Source: Clostridiales bacterium
GTDB taxonomy: Bacteria; Bacillota; Clostridia; Christensenellales; Aristaeellaceae
Direction: 5' to 3'
Length of the DNA: 14,723 nucleotides
NCBI GenBank assembly: GCA_012513735.1
Contig: JAAZBR010000029.1
Location: forward strand, 1 to 14,723
Position 1 is the stretch's first letter. Every line of letters starts with the position of its first letter. The position numbers and the translations under genes were made by a program. Of this stretch, positions 1 to 6,149 are shown piece after piece. The notes beneath the pieces were generated by a model that did not search any database, had not been told where the DNA came from, and was given only the letters and a program-made list of their open reading frames with translations.

Positions 1-438
1 GAAGCAGGTAAGATAGCCGGGGTACATGAAACCAGTGTTAACCGTATTGTGAACAGGTATCTAAGGGAAGGGATACAAGCTATCACCGGAGTGCGTCACC
101 ATCATGAGCATCGATATATGAGCAGGGAAGAAGAAGTCAACTTCCTTGCTCAATTTCAATCCAGAAGCCAAGCAGGCCAAATCATAGAGACTCGTGAAAT
201 ACATCAAGCCTATGAAGAGGCTGTAGGGCATAGAGTTACCCGAAACATGATCTACTACCTGCTGCATCGCCACAAATGGCGCAAGGTGATGCCACGAAGC
301 AGGCACGAAAAGAAAGCAAGCGAAGAAGCGATAGAAGCTTATAAAAAAAATCAGTCAAGACCTGAAAATAATCAAAAAGAGCCAGCCAAAGTTACGGGTG
401 ATGTTCCAGGACGAGGCTGGGTTTGGTCGGATCAATAA
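1..438 (+). CDS. IS630 transposase, N-terminal ORF (5' partial)
   Basis: This frame is open from base 1 and ends at TAA 436-438. The first visible residues (EAGKIAGVHETSVNRIVNRY) are the end of a helix-turn-helix DNA-binding unit. They are followed by a second winged-helix-like stretch (TREIHQAYEEAVGHRVTRNMIYYLLHRHKW) typical of the IS630 N-terminal region. After the A8 tract at 343-350 the residues of this frame (QSRPENNQKEPAK...) no longer look like a transposase. The real protein is expected to leave this frame at the A tract and continue in the frame that reads ISQDLKIIKKSQPKLRVMFQDEAG. On its own this ORF would supply only the DNA-binding part. Confidence 0.8.
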   Translation, partial: EAGKIAGVHETSVNRIVNRYLREGIQAITGVRHHHEHRYMSREEEVNFLAQFQSRSQAGQIIETREIHQAYEEAVGHRVTRNMIYYLLHRHKWRKVMPRSRHEKKASEEAIEAYKKNQSRPENNQKEPAKVTGDVPGRGWVWSDQ

Positions 439-913
439 ACCAAAGCGATGTTGGTGCAGAAAGGGCATTCGCCCTACAGTTCCCTGTCACCACATACGGG
501 AATACAGATACCTGTATGGTGGAGTTAGTCCTTTGGATGGCGAATTGTTCAGTTTGGTCATGCCCTATGCGAATACAGATTGCATGAATGTGTTTCTTGA
601 AGAACTGTCCAAAGCCTATCCGGCGGATCACATCGTTCTGATACTGGACAATGCTTCCTGGCATAGTTCAAGCCGTCTGGTCATTCCTTCGAACATACAG
701 CTTTATCCGTTGTTACCGTATACACCGGAATTGAATCCCATCGAAATGATATGGGATGAGGTGCGAGAGAAAGGCTTCCGAAACGAAATTTTCAGAAGCC
801 TGGACGGCGTGCTGGACCGATTGTGTGACACTGTGAAATCGTTGTGCTCCGATCCCCAGCGAATCGCATCCATCACCAGAAGACAATGGTTAATAGATGC
901 ACTTACGTTTTAG
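335..913 (+). CDS. IS630 transposase, catalytic ORF (frame +2)
   Basis: This frame is open from base 335, just after a TAG at 332-334, to the stop at 911-913. A GTG at 398 and an ATG at 401 could act as internal starts, but similarity to the family begins upstream, so it is better read as the second half of a frameshifted protein. It carries the DDE triad: Asp in FQDEAGFGR (codon 410-412), Asp in LILDNASWH (codon 647-649) and Glu in PELNPIEMIWD (codon 743-745). These are the hallmark IS630 motifs, including the NPIE..W box. The C-terminal part looks intact (QRIASITRRQWLIDALTF). If the shift occurs the enzyme could be active. If not, the element depends on another copy. Confidence 0.85.
   Translation, partial: KLIKKISQDLKIIKKSQPKLRVMFQDEAGFGRINKPKRCWCRKGIRPTVPCHHIREYRYLYGGVSPLDGELFSLVMPYANTDCMNVFLEELSKAYPADHIVLILDNASWHSSSRLVIPSNIQLYPLLPYTPELNPIEMIWDEVREKGFRNEIFRSLDGVLDRLCDTVKSLCSDPQRIASITRRQWLIDALTF
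343..350 (+). other. A8 slippery tract linking the two transposase frames
   Basis: Eight consecutive A residues follow GAA GCT TAT. Reading TAT AAA AAA and then dropping one A (net +1, equivalent to -2) gives EAYKKISQDLKIIKKSQPKLRVMF and joins the HTH ORF to the DDE ORF without loss. Frameshifting at A-rich tracts is established for many IS630-family transposases. Transcriptional slippage, a real inactivating indel or a homopolymer sequencing error would look the same from one sequence. Confidence 0.65.
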
Positions 914-944
914 ATTAGTATAAGGATAGCACCAAAAGACAATT

Positions 945-981
945 ATGCGCTGTTGCCGCTCAGAGCAGACAGCGCATTTTT
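945..981 (+). terminator. Rho-independent terminator, possibly bidirectional
   Basis: A perfect 9-bp stem (ATGCGCTGT at 945-953 with ACAGCGCAT at 969-977) encloses a 15-nt loop and runs into five T residues (977-981) on the plus strand. It lies between the transposase stop (913) and the stop of the convergent GH114-type gene (989), so it can end transcription from the left. On the minus strand the stem is followed only by an interrupted T stretch (AATTGTCTTTT), so termination of the operon from the right is possible but weaker. Confidence 0.75.
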
Positions 982-988
982 GTGTGAC

Positions 989-1861
989 CTAATCCAGTTC
1001 AATGGAATCCGAAATGTAGTATTGATAGCCCTTCCCGCGGCAATAGGCTCCAATGGCCTTGGCTAGCTCTGGGTCGCGCGTATACTCCAGCAGGTAGATG
1101 CCAGCACCTTCGGCGGCGTATCGCGACACGTAATTCTCATAATGAGTACGGTCCTGAGGGGTGGATGTCGTGAAGGTGTCCGTTGCAAAGTCAATGGCGG
1201 TCAGCACGGTTTCCTGGTTGATGCCGGACAGGATGGTATTCACCTGTCCGTTTCGTTGGAAGTACGCATTCAAAAAGGCATCTCCGCTGTTGATGATGAC
1301 CGTCGGGCGCAAGCTCTTCAGCCCTGTCAGCACCGTTGCCAGCCCCTCATAGATACCCTCCCGGGGAAACAGCGCATACACATCACAGTTATCCACGAAA
1401 AATCCATCCACACCCTTGGCCACCATTGCGGGCGCCAGATCTTCCAGCAGAAAACGCTGCCAGCGAATGTTTGATACATCCACCCACTGCTCCTCCGGCC
1501 AGTTTTCATAGGGACCAAGGAACAAATCGCGCCAGGCGTCATAATAGGGACGGAAGTCCTCGATAGCGCCTAGGTTGAGGTAGGTCAGCACCTTGTGGCC
1601 CGACTGGCGCAGCGTGCGAATGCTGTCGGCGGAAAAGTACTGGGCATCAATCACCACGGTTTCAAAGCCCACAAGCCTGTTGAGATCGCTGTCATCCAGG
1701 CTGAGAAATACCCCGTAGGCATGGGGCCACGGCTGCCCCTCAGCCATTCCGGGCAACGGCACAGGCGGGAGCATGGCAATGGTTATTAGCAGGGTGAGCA
1801 CAGCCACGCGGAGTCGCAAATCCTGCCGTAGCAGCCCCGGGATCCACCTGATTGCGCACAT
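989..1861 (-). CDS. GH114-type (endo alpha-1,4-polygalactosaminidase-like) glycosidase, membrane-anchored or secreted
   Basis: 290 aa. Residues about 17-40 are a hydrophobic segment after a positively charged N terminus (LRLRVAVLTLLITIAMLPPV), so it is exported or membrane-anchored. Residues about 48-285 match the GH114/TM1410-like TIM barrel: VVIDAQYF (D72), VLTYLNLGAIEDFRPYY (E101), NWPEEQWVDV, KGVDGFFVDNCDVY (D152, D157) and a late LLEYT (E259). In this family acidic residues at strand ends do the hydrolysis. Substrates proposed for relatives are galactosamine-containing exopolysaccharides, and the real substrate here is unknown. The ATG at 1861 is preceded by AGAGGA with 6-nt spacing, and the gene starts 12 nt after the acetyltransferase stop. 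It is therefore the last gene of the lspA operon. The product may act at the outer face of the membrane on a wall or capsule polymer (inference). Confidence 0.75.
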   Translation of the reverse strand: MCAIRWIPGLLRQDLRLRVAVLTLLITIAMLPPVPLPGMAEGQPWPHAYGVFLSLDDSDLNRLVGFETVVIDAQYFSADSIRTLRQSGHKVLTYLNLGAIEDFRPYYDAWRDLFLGPYENWPEEQWVDVSNIRWQRFLLEDLAPAMVAKGVDGFFVDNCDVYALFPREGIYEGLATVLTGLKSLRPTVIINSGDAFLNAYFQRNGQVNTILSGINQETVLTAIDFATDTFTTSTPQDRTHYENYVSRYAAEGAGIYLLEYTRDPELAKAIGAYCRGKGYQYYISDSIELD

Positions 1862-1873
1862 TCCCTGTCCTCT

Positions 1874-2368
1874 CTATGCTGTTGTGCGATTGTAACGCAT
1901 GCGGATTTCGGTCCGCGGCGAACCCAGCACGACCTCCTGCCTGCCGCCGTCAGGGAGGAAGCCATAGCGCTGGTAGAAGCGGATGGCCCGCTCATTGCCC
2001 TCCAGCACCCACAGAACCACGCTGTGGCAGCTGTCCAGCCGCTGCATGCAGACATCCATCAGGGCGCGGCCGATACCCAGCCCGTAGAACGCCTGCAGTA
2101 CATAGATCGCGTGAATCTCGCCGGTGGAGGGATCCTCCTCAGCCGGGGTGCCATAGTTGGCAAAGGCCACAATCTGCCCGTTCAACACTGCCACCAGCGT
2201 GCGATCAGGCCAGCGGAAGGCCATCTGCTCACACTGCTTGAGCGGACGGCTGTTCAGGTAATCCGCGTCCAGCAGACCGGTATAGGCTTCCTGCCAGCGC
2301 CTCCAATGAACATAGGCCTTTCCGACCATATCATCGGGGCCCATGTCGCGGATCACAAAGTCAGCCAT
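1874..2368 (-). CDS. GNAT family N-acetyltransferase
   Basis: 164 aa, the usual size of a single-domain GNAT enzyme. The acetyl-CoA pyrophosphate-binding loop is visible as IYVLQAFYGLGIGRALMD (residues about 88-105, the Q/RxxGxG/A motif). It is followed by the conserved C-terminal motif NERAIRFYQRYGF (residues 125-137). The N terminus (WQEAYTGLLDADYL) is the acceptor-side region seen in many RimI/PhnO-like enzymes of unspecified substrate. It would transfer acetyl from acetyl-CoA to an amine in the cytoplasm. The acceptor cannot be told from sequence. The ATG overlaps the end of the rluD-type gene by 8 bp, with GGAGG upstream inside that gene, so the two are translationally coupled. Confidence 0.85.
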   Translation of the reverse strand: MADFVIRDMGPDDMVGKAYVHWRRWQEAYTGLLDADYLNSRPLKQCEQMAFRWPDRTLVAVLNGQIVAFANYGTPAEEDPSTGEIHAIYVLQAFYGLGIGRALMDVCMQRLDSCHSVVLWVLEGNERAIRFYQRYGFLPDGGRQEVVLGSPRTEIRMRYNRTTA

Positions 2369-3248
2369 GGGTCACTTCCTCCAGTTTGAACAGCGGGTCA
2401 GGCGGCGCCTCGAACTGCATCCATTCCCCTGTTTTGGGGTGGGCGAAACCCAGCTTCCAGGCGTGCAACATCAACCGGGGAGCGGCAGGCGTCCCTCGGG
2501 TGGCATAGAGGGGATCCCCCAGCACAGGATGCCCGCTGTAGGCCATATGCACGCGGATCTGGTGGGTGCGCCCGGTGATCAGGTGCACGTCCAGCAGCGC
2601 CCGGTCCCTGTCCTGGCGCAGCAAGGCCCACTCCGTCTGGGCGGAGCACCCGTCCGGCTGTACCGCCATTTTCTTCCTGTCCTTCTGGCTGCGGCCAATG
2701 GGCAGGTCTATGCTGCCCCTTTCCCCCTTCATCTGTCCGGACACCACCGCCAGGTAGTGCTTCCCCATGCGCCGCTGGGCCAACTGGCGGCTGAGGACTA
2801 CATGGGCGCCGTCATTCTTGGCCACCAGCAGCAGCCCGCTGGTATCTTTGTCCAGCCGGTGGACGATGCCCGGCCTGCGCTCACCGCCTATGCCCGACAG
2901 GCTGTCCAGGTGATAGAGCAGCGCATTGACCAAAGTGCCGCTTTGATTGCCTGCAGCCGGATGCACCACCATGCCGCAGGGCTTGATCACCACAGCCAGA
3001 TCGTCATCCTGATACAGAATCTGTATGGGCAAATCCTCCCCCATATCCTCCGTTTCCCGCACATCCGGAAGCATCAACACCACTTCGTCTTCATTTTTTG
3101 GTATATATGAGGGGGTTTTCACCACTTTCCCATTGACCCTCGCCTGACCCTCCTTGATCAGCCGGGCCGCCTGGGAACGGGTCAGCCGGTCGGAAGCCAG
3201 CAGCTTGTCCAGCCGCTCCCCCTTGCCGGTAAGGCGAATCTCATCCAC
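2361..3248 (-). CDS. rluD: RluD/YlyB-type 23S rRNA pseudouridine synthase
   Basis: 295 aa from the chosen start. Residues about 11-60 form an S4 RNA-binding domain (ERLDKLLASDRLTRSQAARLI...ARVNGKVV). Residues about 80-285 form the RluA/RluD catalytic domain with the signature PGIVHRLDKDTSGLLLVAK. The catalytic Asp is D133 in HRLD. TGRTHQIRVHMAYSGHPVLGDPLY is the second conserved block. It converts uridine to pseudouridine in large-subunit rRNA, and the exact positions modified are not predictable. The open frame extends 22 codons further upstream, but AGGAGG at 3260-3255 lies 6 nt before GTG 3248, and the upstream codons overlap lspA and look unlike the family, so GTG 3248 is taken as the start. 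It overlaps lspA by 8 bp. The lspA-ylyB order is the same as in Bacillus subtilis. Confidence 0.9.
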   Translation of the reverse strand: MDEIRLTGKGERLDKLLASDRLTRSQAARLIKEGQARVNGKVVKTPSYIPKNEDEVVLMLPDVRETEDMGEDLPIQILYQDDDLAVVIKPCGMVVHPAAGNQSGTLVNALLYHLDSLSGIGGERRPGIVHRLDKDTSGLLLVAKNDGAHVVLSRQLAQRRMGKHYLAVVSGQMKGERGSIDLPIGRSQKDRKKMAVQPDGCSAQTEWALLRQDRDRALLDVHLITGRTHQIRVHMAYSGHPVLGDPLYATRGTPAAPRLMLHAWKLGFAHPKTGEWMQFEAPPDPLFKLEEVTHG

Positions 3249-3684
3249 GGGCACCCTCCTTGTGCAGCAGCACAGCCACAATACATAACAGACAGCCGCA
3301 GGTGACCGCCACATCCGCCAGGTTGAACACAGGAAAGGTCATGAACTCAAGCGCCAGAAAATCCACCACATAGCCCCGGGACACCCGGTCGATCAGGTTG
3401 CCCAGGGCACCCCCCGCCAGAACCGAAAGCCCCAATCCAAAAAGGCCATCGGACTTGCCTTTCCACTGATACAGCCAGATCAACAGCACTGCCGCCCCGC
3501 TGAGCAGCGCCAGCCAGGGGGTACCCTGTCCAAAAAGCCCAAAGGCCGCGCCAGTGTTGCGCACCGGCGTTAACCGCAAAACCCCGGGGATCAGCGGTGC
3601 GCTGGACCCGCCCAGCAACGCCTTGCTAAGCTGATCCAACGCCACCACCCCCAGGGCAATCTGAAAGGATTTCCAAAACCGCAT
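3241..3684 (-). CDS. lspA: Lipoprotein signal peptidase II
   Basis: 147 aa, near the lower end for the family. It is an integral membrane aspartyl protease with about four transmembrane segments (residues about 7-24, 55-72, 80-98, 117-140). It cleaves the signal peptide of diacylglyceryl-modified prolipoproteins. Conserved boxes are all present: LDQLSK (D17), RNTGAAFG (N43), GGALGNLIDR (N96, D99), YVVDF (D108) and FNLADVAVTCG (N121, D124). D108 and D124 are the expected catalytic aspartates. ATG 3684 is preceded by AGGAGG with ideal spacing. It is the first gene of the lspA-rluD-GNAT-GH114 operon and follows a recognisable promoter. Confidence 0.93.
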   Translation of the reverse strand: MRFWKSFQIALGVVALDQLSKALLGGSSAPLIPGVLRLTPVRNTGAAFGLFGQGTPWLALLSGAAVLLIWLYQWKGKSDGLFGLGLSVLAGGALGNLIDRVSRGYVVDFLALEFMTFPVFNLADVAVTCGCLLCIVAVLLHKEGARG

Positions 3685-3701
3685 GTTCTCCTCCTGAAAG
3701 G

Positions 3702-3730
3702 ATTATAGAGGTGGATGCCCCCGCACGCAA
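3702..3730 (-). promoter_or_regulatory. Sigma-A-type promoter of the lspA operon
   Basis: On the minus strand TTGCGT (3730-3725) is separated by exactly 17 nt from a perfect TATAAT (3707-3702). The predicted start of transcription is only about ten bases before the lspA ATG, just ahead of its AGGAGG. The leader would be very short, so no leader-based control is expected. The -35 keeps only the TTG. Confidence 0.6.
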
Positions 3731-3732
3731 GC

Positions 3733-3757
3733 GGGAGCCCGCAAGCAGCAGGCTCCC
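3733..3757. repeat. GC-rich hairpin between the cell-wall protein gene and lspA
   Basis: GGGAGCC (3733-3739) and GGCTCCC (3751-3757) form a 7-bp inverted repeat with an 11-nt loop. It sits just after the stop of the 764-aa protein gene and immediately upstream of the lspA -35 box. There is no T-run after it on the minus strand, so it is not a classic terminator. It may slow polymerase or protect the upstream 3' end. Confidence 0.4.
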
Positions 3758-3780
3758 TTGTATCAGAGGTGGCAAAGCGT

Positions 3781-6075
3781 TTATTCCACCGTCTTGCCGG
3801 TCAACCGCTCCCAAGCAGAACGAATGGCCTTCTGGTTGGTCATGCCATAGTTGGGATCGGTCCGCTGGGTCTCCTCCAGATCCCGCAGGAAATGGATGCA
3901 CAGGTGCCCGCCAAAGCCATTGTTGCTGATGCTGCCATAGAGGTGAGGATAGTTGTGCATGGCGGCCATGGTCCAGACGCCGCTGGGCATCTTGACATAG
4001 ACGATACGCACATTCCAGCTTGCCTTGCCAAAGGCGCCGTTCATCAGTTGGGTATCCTTCAGGGTTTTGGGCTCGGCGTCCGCATGACGGCCCAGGGAGT
4101 AGTATTGCACATTGAAGGTGACACCGCTGGCCGGGTGATACACTTGGGTGGTTTGCCCGCCTGAGATCTGGGGCTTCACCTGGTCATACCAGTGCAGCAG
4201 CTGCACATTGCCCGGCGCGCCGATCCGGCCACTGCTCAGGTCGACACCCCCGCCAACCTGATCCGCGCCCTTAGCGCCGCCCGCAAACAGCACGCTCTGC
4301 ATCTGCGGGTCGGCGATGCCGCTGATGGTCAGCCCATTGGCCTGCTGGAAGCCCACCACTGCATCATGGGTATGGACGCCGAAGCTGCCATCCACAGACA
4401 GGCTGAAGCCCAGCCCCATCAGCGCCTGCTGCATGTCGGCGATGGCGGTAACGCCTTGGGTATCCTTGTCCCCCATGCGCAGGGTTTTGTAGGTCAGGGG
4501 TTTGCTGTCAGCCCGGCGAGCCCCGGCGCTCATCAGGGCCTGGGCTGTCTGGCTGCCAACCTTGCCGTCCACCGTCAGGGCGTTGAGGCTTTGAAAGCTG
4601 CGCACTGCGGCCGCGGTTGTATCATCAAACACACCGTTTTCGTTGACCACATAGTCCAGCGCAGTCAGGCGGTTCTGCAGCAGGCTGACATCCTCCCCTG
4701 TATCCCCGGGGCGCAGAATGCGGGTGAACAGACTTGCATCCTGAGGCGGTGGTGTGGGGCTGGCCGCCGGGACCTCCAAAGGCAACTCCGTGGGCTGGGC
4801 ATCGGGGGATACTGTCGGGGTCAGGGTGGGAGCCGCGATCGCTCCCCCTGCAAGCTGGGTAAAGCGCAGGAAGGTGGTCATCACATAGCCTGTACGGCCT
4901 CGGTGACTAATCTGGCACCAGGTGGGGCCGTAGGACAGCACCTCAACCGCTTCGCCATTGGCGATCTGCCCGGCATAGTTGCGGTTGCCCAGATTGGCGG
5001 CCGAGGTACGGTAATTGAGGGGCTTGCCGTTGCCGGTCTGCACCACAGCGCTGCCCCTGGCCCCTGTCTGATAGGAGGAAATGCTGGGGGCGGTTGCAGG
5101 CGGTGCGCTGGGATCAGCAAGCTGACCAGGGACCGCTGGGGATACTGTCGTTGTCCCGCTGATGGAGAGAAACTTCTTCATCACATACCCCTGCCGCCCC
5201 CCTGCATTGACATGAGCCCATTCTCCCATCTGGCCCAGCACAAGCAGCGGTGTGCCATTGGCCAGGGTGCCCAGCACATTGCCGGCCTGGGTGCTCATGC
5301 CGGAGCGCAGCCGCAGGCTTCCGCCATTGCCGGTGGCGACCACTGCGCTGACACCGCTGCCTGCGGCAGGCAGCGGCTGTGGTTCACCGGCTGCAGGAAC
5401 CGGCGTGGCCTGGCTGCCTGCAGGGATGGCCTGGGTAGAATACAGGCGCTGCAGGGTCTGCTTGCCCGAAATGCCATCGGCAAACAGCCCGTTGGCCCAC
5501 TGAAAGTTGATCACTGCGGTGCGGGTGGCCGCGTCATACACCCCATCTGTGCGCCCACAGGGATAGCCCAGAGCGTTCAGGCGCACCTGCAGATTGGCCA
5601 CACCGGCATCATAGCTGCCCAACGAATAGCGGGCGTTGGTTGCCTGGACGGCGGGCACGGCAGGTACGGCAGGGATTCCCCCCTCACCGATGGGGTAGTC
5701 GTTGGCTGGAGGCACGGCAGTCGCTGCGGGGACTGCCCCTTCGCCCTGGGGATAGCTGTTGGCTGCAGGCAGGTTGCTGCCCGCTTGGCCATACAGGGCG
5801 CTCAGGGTCTGGTTGCCCGCCAGGCCATCCTGTTTCAGGCCCCGGCTCCCCTGAAAACCTGTCACGGCGGCAGCTGTGGCCGGCCCGTATTTCCCGTCGG
5901 CGCTGATGGTATAACCCAGCGCCCGCAGGGCAGCCTGCAGATTCAGCACCTGGGCTCCCTGGGCGCCCGGCCTCAGGGTGGCATAGGCCCCATGGGCCAC
6001 AGGCATAGCTGCCATCAGCAGACACAGAGACAAAATCAACAGCTTTCGCCGGCTTTTCACGAAAAAATGCACCAC
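3781..6075 (-). CDS. Exported multi-domain cell-wall protein: PG-binding x4, SH3 x2, LDT-like C terminus
   Basis: 764 aa. A signal peptide occupies residues 1-30 (KSRRKLLILSLCLLMAAMPVAHGA). Peptidoglycan-binding type 1 domains are at about 35-95, 154-212, 455-515 and 533-597. Each has the pattern of LQ..L..LGY, DG.(Y/F)...T..AV..FQ and a closing G.(Q)T...L. Bacterial SH3 domains are at about 243-305 and 342-405, each ending GYV(M)..FL. Linkers are Pro/Ala-rich; residues 107-117 and 126-136 repeat [SD]YPxGEGxxPA. The last 150 residues are a separate domain holding H707-x15-G-H724-L-C726-I-H, close to the YkuD L,D-transpeptidase motif H-x14-17-[S/T]-H-G-C. A wall-remodelling role is inferred. 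AAGGA lies immediately upstream of tandem GTG codons (6075, 6072). Spacing slightly favours the second, so the start is uncertain by one codon. Confidence 0.8.
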   Translation of the reverse strand: MVHFFVKSRRKLLILSLCLLMAAMPVAHGAYATLRPGAQGAQVLNLQAALRALGYTISADGKYGPATAAAVTGFQGSRGLKQDGLAGNQTLSALYGQAGSNLPAANSYPQGEGAVPAATAVPPANDYPIGEGGIPAVPAVPAVQATNARYSLGSYDAGVANLQVRLNALGYPCGRTDGVYDAATRTAVINFQWANGLFADGISGKQTLQRLYSTQAIPAGSQATPVPAAGEPQPLPAAGSGVSAVVATGNGGSLRLRSGMSTQAGNVLGTLANGTPLLVLGQMGEWAHVNAGGRQGYVMKKFLSISGTTTVSPAVPGQLADPSAPPATAPSISSYQTGARGSAVVQTGNGKPLNYRTSAANLGNRNYAGQIANGEAVEVLSYGPTWCQISHRGRTGYVMTTFLRFTQLAGGAIAAPTLTPTVSPDAQPTELPLEVPAASPTPPPQDASLFTRILRPGDTGEDVSLLQNRLTALDYVVNENGVFDDTTAAAVRSFQSLNALTVDGKVGSQTAQALMSAGARRADSKPLTYKTLRMGDKDTQGVTAIADMQQALMGLGFSLSVDGSFGVHTHDAVVGFQQANGLTISGIADPQMQSVLFAGGAKGADQVGGGVDLSSGRIGAPGNVQLLHWYDQVKPQISGGQTTQVYHPASGVTFNVQYYSLGRHADAEPKTLKDTQLMNGAFGKASWNVRIVYVKMPSGVWTMAAMHNYPHLYGSISNNGFGGHLCIHFLRDLEETQRTDPNYGMTNQKAIRSAWERLTGKTVE

Positions 6076-6149
6076 CTTCCTTGGAGTGCATTTATGGTAT
6101 CATATTGTGTCAATTATGTAAATAGTTGTTACGATTATATTACGAATTG
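6076..6149 (-). promoter_or_regulatory. AT-rich leader of the cell-wall protein gene, promoter probable but not resolved
   Basis: This 74-base gap is far AT-richer than its surroundings. On the minus strand it contains a perfect TATAAT (6139-6134), a perfect TTGACA (6113-6108) and a TATGAT (6104-6099), but none form a correctly spaced -35/-10 pair. TATGAT is at a plausible distance from the GTG start but lacks a good -35. No terminator hairpin was found after the ABC transporter gene, so read-through from that operon is also possible. Confidence 0.35.

Larger units (their letters stand above)
1..913 (+). mobile_element. IS630-family insertion sequence, 3' part
   Basis: The transposase reading frame is already open at base 1, so the left end of the element and the start of its gene lie outside the window. 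The two consecutive frames together give an IS630/Tc1-mariner type transposase: a helix-turn-helix region followed by a DDE nuclease domain. Base composition is visibly AT-richer than the GC-rich genes that follow, which fits a recent arrival. The right terminal inverted repeat cannot be fixed because the left one is not present. It should lie between the stop at 913 and the terminator hairpin starting at 945. IS630 elements normally duplicate a TA dinucleotide on insertion (family knowledge, not visible here). Confidence 0.85.

Noticed and set aside
2343..3110. 255-codon plus-strand frame opposite the pseudouridine synthase
   Set aside because: A shadow of rluD, with no domain and no start signal.
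3733..3757. GC hairpin as terminator of the cell-wall protein gene
   Set aside because: No T tract follows on the transcribed strand; kept only as a repeat.
6108..6113. Perfect TTGACA upstream of the cell-wall protein gene
   Set aside because: No -10-like hexamer at 16-19 nt spacing, so it is not called as a promoter by itself.
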